Shown here in pieces: positions 44,192 through 53,160 of a DNA stretch of 64,000 bases (position 1 is its first letter; every line of letters begins with the position of its first letter). A program made the translations under genes and the position numbers. The DNA comes from Thermoflavimicrobium daqui (lineage in GTDB: Bacteria; Bacillota; Bacilli; Thermoactinomycetales; Thermoactinomycetaceae): the NCBI RefSeq assembly GCF_003313465.1, contig NZ_KZ845666.1, positions 1-64,000 on the forward strand. Reading direction: 5' to 3'. The notes below the pieces were generated by a model that did not search any database, had not been told where the DNA came from, and saw only the letters and a program-made list of their open reading frames with translations.

Positions 44192-44501
44192 AATCCTTAG
44201 CTGTATTTAATTAAGTAACAACAAGCAAGTATAAACAAAAATTCATGTAGTAGATGCTTATCTTCTTACTTCAAACTGGTTATGTTATTTGTTATAAATA
44301 AATATCCATTAACTATATATATGTTAAAATATACATGATTCAAAAGAAATCAGCCACTGAAATCTTAGCTATTCTTGTATAATTCATACATCTGTTAGGA
44401 AAAATTTACAAAATGTTCACCAGTGTTATCTTGCTAATTTGGCTTTGTTGTAAAAAGGGATGAATCAAAATAGTAGGACTAAATAAGTTACTCCTAAAAT
44501 A

Positions 44502-44561
44502 ATGCCCGTATCACATCGATAGTGGTACGGGCTTCTTATATTTCGCTTCACTTTAAATGAA
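44502..44561. repeat. 60-bp dispersed hairpin element, copy B
   Basis: Partner of the element at 15478-15537. Hairpin GCCCGTATCAC/GTGGTACGGGC (11 bp), then the shared tail ending TTTAAATGAA. Of eight differences, two are partners in one stem base pair (A-T here G-C), three fall in the loop. It lies 60 nt past the stop of VanW copy 3. Confidence 0.7.
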
Positions 44562-44620
44562 AAGTTGGGATTAAAAACTTTTGATTGATCCCCTTTTGTT
44601 ATACAACAGGCTTCATATGA

Positions 44621-46585
44621 TTATAAGCTATTTGCATCATCTGATTTTTGTGGATCCATAGGCACATCCATCATATCATCTTCATGTTTGTTTTTACCTT
44701 TTTTCTTCATATCTTGTTTGATTTTTTCCTCTAACGGATCATATCCTAAAAGAAGTTTGGTAAACGATTCGGTTTTAGCTTTTGGACTGTTTAGTTCTGC
44801 TAATTCATCTTTGGTTAATTTTTTAGCACCAGGAATCGTATAAACAGATACAACCACATCCGGACCTGAAGCATCTGCTTTAATCAAAACTGGCTTATCA
44901 TAAGGATTGGCAAATTTTAAATCCGTATAATCATAAGCAATCGTTGCATCTTGACCTAATGGTACATAGCCAACTGGTTTACTATGAGGTCTACGTTCCA
45001 CAATCGTTAGTTTGTTTTTTACTGCTTGGTATAGCGTTGTGGATACTTGGCAGATGCCTCCACCATAGCCCGTTGCCATTTTTCCATTTACGATAACCCC
45101 AGCTGGCAAATATCCCTTATCGGCTGTGGTATCTCCAACATATCCATTCCATGAAAATGTTTGCCCTGGTTTTAACACAAAATCATCAATTGTATTGGAA
45201 GCGATTCGAATATTCTTTACACGCGCTCCCGTTGAGCCACCTAAAACGGTATCATAGGTTCCCAGCTTTTTGTTCATATTTTTTAGGTCAGCAACTGTTA
45301 AAGCTGGTTTATCTTCAACCATGGGGATTTCCTTCGGACGATTATATAGTTTCTTAATATTTCCTTCCTTAAACCAATCCGCAACTTGTTTGGTATCCAC
45401 TAAGCTACCTGTTTTATCTGGATTAATTCCCGTATTCGCTTTTTTATCTTTAAATGTCGCATTCACTGCTGGGCGATCCAACTCTTTGCGAATACCATCC
45501 AGCCATGCTGCTAACTGCTTTTTATCAATCGTTGCGTAATTTTCCCCATCAAAGCCAATTTTCTTTAAGTCTAAATCATATTTTTTCTGACCTGCTGTCA
45601 GTTGTACATTATATCCTTTAAACAATGGTTGAACTTCTTGTAAATAATACTCGGTTTTTGAAAACTTACTAAATCCAAATGCTCCCCCACCGATCAGCAC
45701 TAAGCTGGCTGCCAGACCAATGATCCATTTTTTTGAACGCTGAAGAAAGGAGGGTCTCTCTTCAGTAATCGATATCGGTGGTTTTACGGGTGGTGTTGGA
45801 TCCGGCAGCTTAACTTTTATATCTTCTTCTATTGATGGTTTAAATCCAGATGATACATCTTTCTGTTCGTCAAAAATAGGTTTTTCTTTATCCGAAACTT
45901 CAAACGGTCTATCAAAGAAAGCCACATCGTTAAGAGATTTATTTTCTTCCGAAGCTTTTGGCTCTTCATCTTTCTTTTCGATACTCTCTTCTGGTTCATG
46001 TTTAGCTTGAACTTCTTTTTCTTCAGATGACATTTCAGCAGTTAGTTCCTGCTTATCTTCTGTCTCCTCCTCTAAGGTAGCAAATAATACTTCGTTGCTA
46101 TCTTCATCTTTTTCTACATCTGCTCTAGATGTTTCATCCTTACTTTCAGCATTTTCTTGTTCTTCTTTTACTTCTTCTACCTCTGATTGATCCTCTTGTT
46201 CACTGGTGCCCCATTCATCAAAAATGGAGATCTCCTCATTAGAATCTTGCTCTTCTTTGGCAGCAGCCTCTTCTACTGAAGTTGATGTATCTGCTACTTC
46301 TTTTTCGGACTTAGCAGATTCATCTTTCTCTTCAGTATCTGATTCTTCTGCTGCATCAGTACCCCAGTGATCAAATAGAGAGATAGAGTCATCTGAATCC
46401 TCTTTGTCCTTCATTTCTTCCTGCGAAGAAGAATCTGGAGCATCTTCATTAAAAGCAAAATCTTCTAAACCTACATCCTCTTCTGAAGCTTCCTCTTGCT
46501 CCTTTTGAATTGGCAAGGATTCCTCTTCAAGCCTATTCTTTTTTTGTATTTCACTCTGTTCGTCTCTCCTTTGATGGAATTCCAT
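44621..46585 (-). CDS. VanW-family membrane protein with acidic cytoplasmic tail (copy 3), start shifted
   Basis: Up to 654 residues; from about residue 30 it is nearly identical to copy 2 in DNA and protein, with the same ISLFDHWGTD, ISIFDEWGTS, FFDRPFE motifs, membrane helix and VanW core. The GTG homologous to the copy-2 start (46552-46554, with AGGAGA before it) is out of frame because the following poly-A run has seven A; that start gives only 26 codons. The open frame instead begins at ATG 46585, which lacks a ribosome site. Expression may therefore be off, or depend on slippage. Confidence 0.7.
   Translation of the reverse strand: MEFHQRRDEQSEIQKKNRLEEESLPIQKEQEEASEEDVGLEDFAFNEDAPDSSSQEEMKDKEDSDDSISLFDHWGTDAAEESDTEEKDESAKSEKEVADTSTSVEEAAAKEEQDSNEEISIFDEWGTSEQEDQSEVEEVKEEQENAESKDETSRADVEKDEDSNEVLFATLEEETEDKQELTAEMSSEEKEVQAKHEPEESIEKKDEEPKASEENKSLNDVAFFDRPFEVSDKEKPIFDEQKDVSSGFKPSIEEDIKVKLPDPTPPVKPPISITEERPSFLQRSKKWIIGLAASLVLIGGGAFGFSKFSKTEYYLQEVQPLFKGYNVQLTAGQKKYDLDLKKIGFDGENYATIDKKQLAAWLDGIRKELDRPAVNATFKDKKANTGINPDKTGSLVDTKQVADWFKEGNIKKLYNRPKEIPMVEDKPALTVADLKNMNKKLGTYDTVLGGSTGARVKNIRIASNTIDDFVLKPGQTFSWNGYVGDTTADKGYLPAGVIVNGKMATGYGGGICQVSTTLYQAVKNKLTIVERRPHSKPVGYVPLGQDATIAYDYTDLKFANPYDKPVLIKADASGPDVVVSVYTIPGAKKLTKDELAELNSPKAKTESFTKLLLGYDPLEEKIKQDMKKKGKNKHEDDMMDVPMDPQKSDDANSL
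46539..46545 (-). repeat. Poly-A (A7) run, possible phase-variation site
   Basis: Seven A after GTGAAATAC in copy 3, compared with eight after GTGGAAGAC in copy 2. The bases from GTG to the run are of equal length in both, so the run alone decides the frame. Confidence 0.85.
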
Positions 46586-46812
46586 GTAGTAATGCTTAAT
46601 ATTATTGTTTACAGAAAATAGGTGATCTTAAATATTTTAGGTAAATTTATATTGAGTTTAAGACATAAACTTTTAGCTTCACCTATACTAAAATATACAT
46701 GACCCCTAGGAAATCAGCCATATATTATTATATAATTCATACATCATTTATTAAAAATATATAAATTATTCATTAGTATTTCTTAAAAAGTACAATATTT
46801 GCTTAAACCAAA

Positions 46813-46841
46813 ATAGGACTTCTCTAAATTTAAGAGAAGCC
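46813..46841 (-). terminator. Terminator after VanW copy 4
   Basis: GGGCTTCTC/GAGAAGTCC stem (two G-T pairs) with a 9-nt loop and TATTTTGG following on the minus strand. About 135 nt after the copy-4 stop. Confidence 0.55.
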
Positions 46842-46975
46842 CTTCACTTGTTGAATAAAGCCTACTTATATTGATAATTTTTTTCTTCCGTTTTACTCCT
46901 GTCTTCACAAAGCAAACAACAGTCGGATCATTAAATAAAGAAAAAAGTTTATGCAACCAGTTCCAAAAATTTTTC

Positions 46976-48751
46976 TTATAAACTATTTGCTTCATTTTCA
47001 TCTTCATTTTGGTTTGGGCCAGGCTTTGTTTCTACTGGTTGATCTAACATATCATCTGTAATTTTTACTTCTGGTTTATCATCGCTTTTTTGTAGTTCTT
47101 TGATTCGCTTTTCTTCTTCAGGATCATATCCCAATAATAGCTTAGTAAAGGAATCTGTCTTTGGTTTTGGATATTTTAATTCTTTTAATTCTTCTTTGGT
47201 TAATTTTTTTGCTCCAGGCATTGTATAAACAGCAACAGTCGATAAGTAACTAGAAGCATCCGCTTTAATCACGACCGGTTTATTTAAATTATTGGCAAAT
47301 TTAAAATCAGTATAAGGATAGGCAATAGTAGCATCTCTACCAAGTGGTACATATCCAACTGGTTTACTATGTGCTGTTCGTGAAACAATTTTTAAGCCAG
47401 CTTTCTCAACTGCATTGAAGAGTGTGGTAGATACTTGACAGATTCCGCCCCCATATCCTGTTGCCATTTTTCCATTTACGATTACTCCAGCTGGTTTATA
47501 TCCTTTATCAGCTGTGGTATCTCCAACATAACCATTCCATGAAAAGACTTCACCCGGTTTTAACACAAAACCATCAATCGTATTCGATGCAAGGCGAATA
47601 TTTTCAACACGATTTCCTGCCGTAGCTCCCATATTGGTAGTAAACTTTCCGATTTTCACTTTATCCAGATTGTTTAGATCTGCGGCAGTTAAAGTGGGTT
47701 TGTCTTCAATCATTGGAATCTGTCTAGGACGATTGTAGAGCTTTTTGATATTACCTTCCTTGAACCATTCAACAACCTGTTTTGTATCAACTAATTGCCC
47801 AGGTTTTTCTGGAATAATATCAGTACCTGCTTTTTTATCTTTTAATTTGGCATTGACAGCTGGTTGATCCAGTTCCTTTCGAATTCCATCTAACCATGCA
47901 GCTAGTTTCTTTTTGTCAAGAGAAGAATAATCTCCATGATAGCCAATTGATCCAAGATCTAATTTAAAGGTTTTTTGTTTGGATTTTAGCTGTATTTGAT
48001 ATCCAATAAATTTAGGTTGAACCTCTTCTTTGTAATATTCTGTTTTTGAAAGCGTATAAGTAGCTACTCCACCGCCAACGAGTAATAAGCTGGCAGCCAC
48101 GATCCCAACGATCCATTTTCTGGAATATCCTTTAGTTTTCGAGGATTGTTCAGTAGGAGGAGTTGTTTGTAATTGCTTAGCAGCAGGGGAATTTATGTTT
48201 TTAGGCTTTTTTATATTGATGTCATCTTGACTACTTTTCACTGGTTCAAAAGGCTTATCGAAGAAGATAACATCATCTAATGACTGGGAATCATTAACAG
48301 GCTTATGTTTTGATTCCGAATTTTCATCAGACTCCTCTGAGGCCGCTATTTCAGTACCCCATTGCTCAAAAATAGAAAGATCATCTTCTAGGTTTTCGGA
48401 CGAAGAACTTTTATTTTCATTTTGTTTTTTTTCTTTCTCAATAGTTTGTTTATCTTGATTTTCTACTATTGTCTCTTTATTTGCCTCTGCGATCTCTGTT
48501 TCTTCTTTTTCATCCGTACTCCACTGTTCAAATAGCAAGATGGTATCCTGTGAAACTCCTTGTTTCACTTGCTCTTTTCCTTTTTTTTCAATATCAGACT
48601 CACTGGAGAAAGATACCGTTTCATCCAGTCTCTCCGTTTCTTCTAAAGCTTGTTCTGTATCCTCAGAAGATTCCTGCTCAGAGCATATTTTCTTTTTTTC
48701 TTTCTCTGACTGAGCTTCTTCATTCACCCTATTCTTTTTTTGATCTTCCAC
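46976..48751 (-). CDS. VanW-family membrane protein with acidic cytoplasmic tail (copy 4)
   Basis: 591 residues. Acidic tail with TILLFEQWSTDE (70-81), LSIFEQWGTEIA (125-136) and SLDDVIFFDKPFE (157-169); membrane helix about 212-233; PG_binding_4-like part and VanW core with GGGICQVSTTLFNAVEK. GTG start with AAAGGGGAG upstream; then GAAGATC and A7, in frame. Clearly related to copies 2 and 3 but diverged. The motifs survive while most of the tail sequence does not. Confidence 0.85.
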   Translation of the reverse strand: MEDQKKNRVNEEAQSEKEKKKICSEQESSEDTEQALEETERLDETVSFSSESDIEKKGKEQVKQGVSQDTILLFEQWSTDEKEETEIAEANKETIVENQDKQTIEKEKKQNENKSSSSENLEDDLSIFEQWGTEIAASEESDENSESKHKPVNDSQSLDDVIFFDKPFEPVKSSQDDINIKKPKNINSPAAKQLQTTPPTEQSSKTKGYSRKWIVGIVAASLLLVGGGVATYTLSKTEYYKEEVQPKFIGYQIQLKSKQKTFKLDLGSIGYHGDYSSLDKKKLAAWLDGIRKELDQPAVNAKLKDKKAGTDIIPEKPGQLVDTKQVVEWFKEGNIKKLYNRPRQIPMIEDKPTLTAADLNNLDKVKIGKFTTNMGATAGNRVENIRLASNTIDGFVLKPGEVFSWNGYVGDTTADKGYKPAGVIVNGKMATGYGGGICQVSTTLFNAVEKAGLKIVSRTAHSKPVGYVPLGRDATIAYPYTDFKFANNLNKPVVIKADASSYLSTVAVYTMPGAKKLTKEELKELKYPKPKTDSFTKLLLGYDPEEEKRIKELQKSDDKPEVKITDDMLDQPVETKPGPNQNEDENEANSL

Positions 48752-48835
48752 CCAATTTCTCCCCTTTGGTGTAATTTCATATTGGACACTTATTATTGAT
48801 CATCTAAGGAAAATTGTCAAAAATAGAAGAACTCC

Positions 48836-48867
48836 GTTAATTTATATCCTAACTAGATATATTTTAC
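48836..48867 (-). promoter_or_regulatory. Dyad-containing promoter of VanW copy 4
   Basis: Matches the element at 44159-44191: TGTAAAATATATC, a 6-bp centre, then GGATATAAATT on the minus strand; TGTAAA and TATAAA are in similar -35/-10 positions. Confidence 0.55.
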
Positions 48868-49042
48868 ATCTATAGAGCCAATGAACACACAGTGCATAAA
48901 AAGCTAAAACAAACAAAAAAATGTATCATCACATTTATTCCCTTCTGTATCTTAACTATATCCTTTGTTATATGTATAAATAACCCTTTATAATATATGA
49001 TAATGGATAATCTAAAAAAACGCTACAGGCAGATTCCCTAAT

Positions 49043-49073
49043 AAAAAAATCGCCCATATCTTAGGCGATTTTT
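49043..49073. terminator. Terminator after VanW copy 5
   Basis: AAAATCGCC/GGCGATTTT stem with an 8-nt loop and T runs on both strands. It lies about 20 nt after the copy-5 stop. Confidence 0.8.
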
Positions 49074-49089
49074 AGAAATTCTTTCTGCT

Positions 49090-50931
49090 TTATTCATTAT
49101 TTCCTTGGTTTTCTTGAGAAGCATTAGACTGATTATCTTCTTCTTTCTTTGTATTTTCAAATTGATCTTTGTTTGTATCACTTTTCTTTTTTGAAATGGA
49201 TGATACAGCTCCTGGAGCCGTTAATATTTTTAAATTCAAAGACTCTTTCTTTACATTTAATTTAAGCATAATCGGCTTATTATAACTATTGGTAAAATAG
49301 AATTTACTATTGGAACTGACTTCTTCACCTTCTGTCTTATCTTTACTGTTATTCTTTAACTTTGCCTCGGATACAGCAGCAGATAAAGCTTTTGATAATA
49401 CGCTTATCTCTTTTTTTGAAGCCTCACCTAAAGCTTCTGTTAAAGAAAAAGTTTGCCCTGGATCTACTACCCATCCGTTCAGTTTTTCTAAGTTTTTTCC
49501 ATCTGTTGTTAACTTCTTTTTCACTTCACTGATTTGTTTCTTATCGATCTCTTTATAGTCTTGTTCTGTCCATTTCGGTTTTACTGTTACTAAAGGAACT
49601 TGTTTGGTCTGGTTAATAATAACAGAAGGGTTATTTAACCATTGATTTAATTGGCGCATATCAATCTGCAAACCATTTTGTTCTTTAATCATTCCATCAC
49701 TAATCTTTTTACCTTTAAGTTGAGCATTTTTGGCTGGACGTTCAACTTTTGGTTTGACAGTGGTATTAATCCAATTAAGAACCATTTTTTTGTTTATAGA
49801 TGAAGGATTTTTACCATCATATCCTACTTTGTTTAGCTCTAACTTATATATCTCATCGCCTGCTTGTAATCGAGCCATGTCTCCAAAAAGCTTACCTGTA
49901 TCCGATAGACCAAATGTTTTGATTGCATAAGCCAAGCCTGTACCTGTTATTAAAAGTCCTACGATCATACAAATCATCATAAAATACTTTGACTGTCTCG
50001 AGAAAATCGATACCTTCTTTGTGGGAGCTGCCTGTGACTGTACCTTAGATGGTTTTGGTGGTACTGGTCGCGGAATTTGTGGTACAGGCTCAGGATTCTG
50101 AAAAACAGATGTAAACGGTTCCTCTTCTTTTTTAATAGCCTGCGATGTAATGTATCGATTTGTTCCCGAAGGATTGATCGGCTTTACCGGTTGGGGAGTC
50201 ACACGCTCAAACTGAACTACATTCGACGAATCAGGACGTGGTTGTGATCCAATCGTTGGCTTATTAAATTGCGATTCCTGTTTTTTAGGTTGAGCATTTA
50301 CCCCTGAGTTTACTTGATTTAAATTCTTAACAACGCTTGGTTTGTGAGCTGTTTGTGGTTTATGCTTTGCAGTACTCTTTAATTGTCCCTTGCCAGTTCG
50401 TGCTGTGCCTGGGTTTCTTTGTTGAAACTCAGTTTGAATAGGCTCTTGTTCTTGCTGTGTTTGAAAGTCCACATTTGGAGTCAACGTGTATGTTTTCTTT
50501 CGCTCAGGTGGACGGCTTGAGGTTCCAGTAAAATCTGTACTCCAGCTATCTAAATTTCTTGCTTCAAATAAACCTAATTCGGATGTGTCGTCTTCTTCCT
50601 TAGTCATAAATGCTGATAAATCATTTTCATTCTGTTCCGTATCTATCAAGAATTCGCGTTGTGATGAGGAAATATTCTTTTTAATATGTTCAGGCATCAT
50701 TGAAAACTCCGTTTCTTTTGATAATGGTCTTTCTCGAAACATCTTGAGTTTTTGGTAAAGATCTTCCTCTGTATATGCTTCTGATTCTTCTTCAATTTTT
50801 ATCTTTTTCCCTAGCAACGACTTTTTGGCTGATGATCCTTGATCGGTACGTTGAGACAACATCGAATGAAGAGATTTTCTGGAGGCAGGGACTGGATATT
50901 TATCTCCAAATGGCATTTTTCTTCCTTCCAC
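49090..50931 (-). CDS. Degenerate VanW paralogue (copy 5)
   Basis: 613 residues with a basic/Gln/Pro-rich cytoplasmic tail (~1-315), helix at about 316-340, and a PG_binding_4-like part (YKLELNKVGYDGKNPSSINK, KPKVERPAKNAQL) aligning with the other copies. After VVDPGQTFSLTEALGE the VanW core (GGGICQVS, PHSK, VPLGxDA) is missing and replaced by a short Ser/Lys-rich stretch. A degenerate form of the tail motif, GLFEARNLDSWSTDF (120-134), remains. GTG start with AGGAGG seven bases before. Confidence 0.75.
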   Translation of the reverse strand: MEGRKMPFGDKYPVPASRKSLHSMLSQRTDQGSSAKKSLLGKKIKIEEESEAYTEEDLYQKLKMFRERPLSKETEFSMMPEHIKKNISSSQREFLIDTEQNENDLSAFMTKEEDDTSELGLFEARNLDSWSTDFTGTSSRPPERKKTYTLTPNVDFQTQQEQEPIQTEFQQRNPGTARTGKGQLKSTAKHKPQTAHKPSVVKNLNQVNSGVNAQPKKQESQFNKPTIGSQPRPDSSNVVQFERVTPQPVKPINPSGTNRYITSQAIKKEEEPFTSVFQNPEPVPQIPRPVPPKPSKVQSQAAPTKKVSIFSRQSKYFMMICMIVGLLITGTGLAYAIKTFGLSDTGKLFGDMARLQAGDEIYKLELNKVGYDGKNPSSINKKMVLNWINTTVKPKVERPAKNAQLKGKKISDGMIKEQNGLQIDMRQLNQWLNNPSVIINQTKQVPLVTVKPKWTEQDYKEIDKKQISEVKKKLTTDGKNLEKLNGWVVDPGQTFSLTEALGEASKKEISVLSKALSAAVSEAKLKNNSKDKTEGEEVSSNSKFYFTNSYNKPIMLKLNVKKESLNLKILTAPGAVSSISKKKSDTNKDQFENTKKEEDNQSNASQENQGNNE

Positions 50932-51078
50932 CTATTTCCCTCCTTTTTATCTCTGATATGTAAAAATTTGTTAAAAAGAAGAATCTCTAATGCAAAAGCT
51001 TCCCGTAAATGCAAAAACCTAAACAATAAATCAAATACTATTTTAAACGAGGATGATGAGTAAATGTATTACAAAATG
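50932..51078. other. Short spacer upstream of VanW copy 5
   Basis: 147 nt; control region of copy 5. No dyad like that of copies 2 and 4 is seen. Confidence 0.3.
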
Positions 51079-52179
51079 TTAAACTAACATTTTCAGAGCT
51101 TTTCGATAAACGTTAGGCAATGCTATTTTTTCTATATCATCCAAAGATATCCATTTTAAATTCGATGATGGTTCCAATCCTTGCTCTATCAACTCCACAG
51201 TAACTAAACTAATTTTCCAGTGACGATGACTAAAAATATGTTCCAGATTCCCCTTTATATTTATATTTTTAACTAACCAATTGTTTTCGATCACAATTTT
51301 TTGCATCGTGTCTAACGCTTTAGATTCAATAACATCTTCCCAGGTTGGAAGAGCCCACATTCCACGTAATAAGCCTTTATTTGGCCGTTTTTCGAGTAAA
51401 ACTTTTGAGTCAGATGTGATCCAACCAAATAATACAGGCACCTTTAATGGAGGCTTGGCTTTTTTCTTATAAGGTAATTCTCCTTGAATACCCTGATGAG
51501 ATGCATGACATACCGATTGAACAGGGCAAAATAAACATTGCGGAGAAACAGGTGTACAAACTAGAGCACCTAACTCCATCAATGCTTGATTAAAATCTCC
51601 AGGTGCTTGATCAGGGATTAGAGAATCTGCTAGATATTCCATTTTTTTGCGAGTGGTAGCTGATGCAATATCTTCTTTAATCGCAAATAGACGAGAAAAA
51701 ACACGCATCACATTACCGTCCACAGCAGGTACTTTTTTATTATAAGCTATACTTAAAATGGCACCTGTCGTGTATGAGCCCACTCCTTTTAATTGCGAAA
51801 TGGTTTCAGGTTGATCTGGGACTTTTCCAGCATATTTTTCAACCACTTCTTTAACTGCAGAATGTAAATTTCTCGCTCGCGAATAATATCCTAGACCTTC
51901 CCATGCTTTTACCACTTGTTCATCTGTTGCATTTGCTAAGTCTTCAAGGGTGGGAAATTGCTTCATAAATCGTTCGTAGTACGGAATTACTGTATCCACT
52001 CTGGTTTGTTGCAACATGACTTCGGAAACCCAAATCCGATAAGGATCTTTATTAATCCTCCAAGGAAGATCGCGTTGATTTTGATTATACCAGTCTAACA
52101 ATTCTTTCTGGATCACTTGTATTGTTTCTTTTGGAGGTAGATTTATGGTTAAATTTTTATGATTTTTTTTCCGAATCAT
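51079..52179 (-). CDS. mutY: A/G-specific adenine glycosylase MutY
   Basis: 366 residues. HhH-GPD domain with LPWRINKDPYRIWVSEVMLQQ, catalytic aspartate in VPAVDGNVMRVFSRL, LKGVGSYTTGAI HhH, a 4Fe-4S site (CTPVSPQCLFCPVQSVC) and a C-terminal NUDIX-like domain recognising 8-oxoG. Removes A opposite 8-oxoG. In B. subtilis mutY lies next to yfhP, as nearly here (about 1 kb away). The ribosome site before ATG 52179 is weak. Confidence 0.95.
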   Translation of the reverse strand: MIRKKNHKNLTINLPPKETIQVIQKELLDWYNQNQRDLPWRINKDPYRIWVSEVMLQQTRVDTVIPYYERFMKQFPTLEDLANATDEQVVKAWEGLGYYSRARNLHSAVKEVVEKYAGKVPDQPETISQLKGVGSYTTGAILSIAYNKKVPAVDGNVMRVFSRLFAIKEDIASATTRKKMEYLADSLIPDQAPGDFNQALMELGALVCTPVSPQCLFCPVQSVCHASHQGIQGELPYKKKAKPPLKVPVLFGWITSDSKVLLEKRPNKGLLRGMWALPTWEDVIESKALDTMQKIVIENNWLVKNINIKGNLEHIFSHRHWKISLVTVELIEQGLEPSSNLKWISLDDIEKIALPNVYRKALKMLV

Positions 52180-52204
52180 TTTCTCTTAGATACCACCTTG
52201 TTAT

Positions 52205-52519
52205 TTAATCTAAATGTCCAAAAGTCCAAGCACGAACTTTTTCTCGTCCTCCTTTAATTAGCGAGTCAAATTCATCTAAAACACCACCGATTGTAGCTGT
52301 CCGAAGCTGTTTAACTTGTTCAATTAAATGTGGTTCTTTTGCTTCGATGATCTCTACAATCAAACCCGCTTGTTCTTTACTCTCTAAAAATGAGTGTGAC
52401 AAAATTGGTCCTATTTGTTTAACATTTTCTTTAAGATTAGGTCGAGCTGCCAGAAAATCATTCCACTTTGAATCCTTAACTTGATATTCTATAAATAAAA
52501 GATAACGTGCTGTATTCAT
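52205..52519 (-). CDS. Uncharacterised conserved-looking protein
   Basis: 104 residues, no recognised motif. Pattern of beta strands and helices (RYLLFIEYQV, GLIVEIIEA) resembles a ferredoxin-like alpha/beta barrel, but this is only a structural impression. ATG with AAGGGG upstream; 25 nt before mutY, so both are probably co-transcribed. Confidence 0.6.
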   Translation of the reverse strand: MNTARYLLFIEYQVKDSKWNDFLAARPNLKENVKQIGPILSHSFLESKEQAGLIVEIIEAKEPHLIEQVKQLRTATIGGVLDEFDSLIKGGREKVRAWTFGHLD

Positions 52520-53160
52520 ACAAGAATCCCCTTTCTTAAATCCATTATATGATAGATCAAATATACGTAAGTGATTCTGATTATGTAACAGCCTCTATCT
52601 TAACAAATATGATTTACTCCGTTAACCCAATGAACTATGTAAGTACCAAAATGATCTTCTAAATAAGAGTCACTTCCAATTGCATTTTCTATATTATAAA
52701 GAGGATATGGCATAAATCAGCTACGCATCTCTTTCGAACCTTACTTTCGCCTAAACCTCAATCAAAAAGTCCATTTTACACCAAAGCAATCTGCTTTTAA
52801 TCTAGAAATAATCCAGCCTTTTAATAATCTATGTAACATCTGCTCTAGAAAAAGTAAATTTTTTTATTAAGGAAGGAGGTTACCTGCTACCTCTAGATTA
52901 AATGTCCTACTTAATTTTAGTTTTAGAGTGATAAGTAATATATGGATGAATCCAGATTATTCATATGTTTTTATGATATAACGCTTTCCTTTCCTAAAAA
53001 TTAATTATATTTATCAACTTTCCTAGAAAATTTCGCAGTTCAAAATTAAAAACCCGTTATTCAATCTAGGTCCATAAAAACATAGGTCAGAACAGGACTT
53101 GCCATCCTAAGCAAAACTAAAACGGACATTTTGTCTATATTGGACAGTAGCAGGAGTTAT
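52520..53160. other. Divergent spacer with a possible tiny ORF
   Basis: About 640 nt between the 104-residue gene and yfhP. A 37-codon minus frame at 52600-52713 (MPYPLYNIENAIGSDSYLED...) has amino-acid content that looks protein-like but no ribosome site; it may be a remnant. AAGGAGG at 52871-52877 has no start codon at a useful distance. No other structure is evident. Confidence 0.35.
52600..52713 (-). pseudogene. Possible remnant ORF of 37 codons
   Basis: Frame from ATG 52713 to TAA 52600, with sequence such as DSYLEDHFGTYIVHWVNG. No Shine-Dalgarno and no identified relative. Coding status is doubtful. Confidence 0.2.

Noticed and set aside
46783-47007. 74-codon minus frame past VanW copy 4
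   Set aside because: Starts within the copy-4 end in another frame and runs over its terminator; no ribosome site.
52871-52877. AAGGAGG ribosome site in the spacer before yfhP
   Set aside because: No start codon at a working distance.
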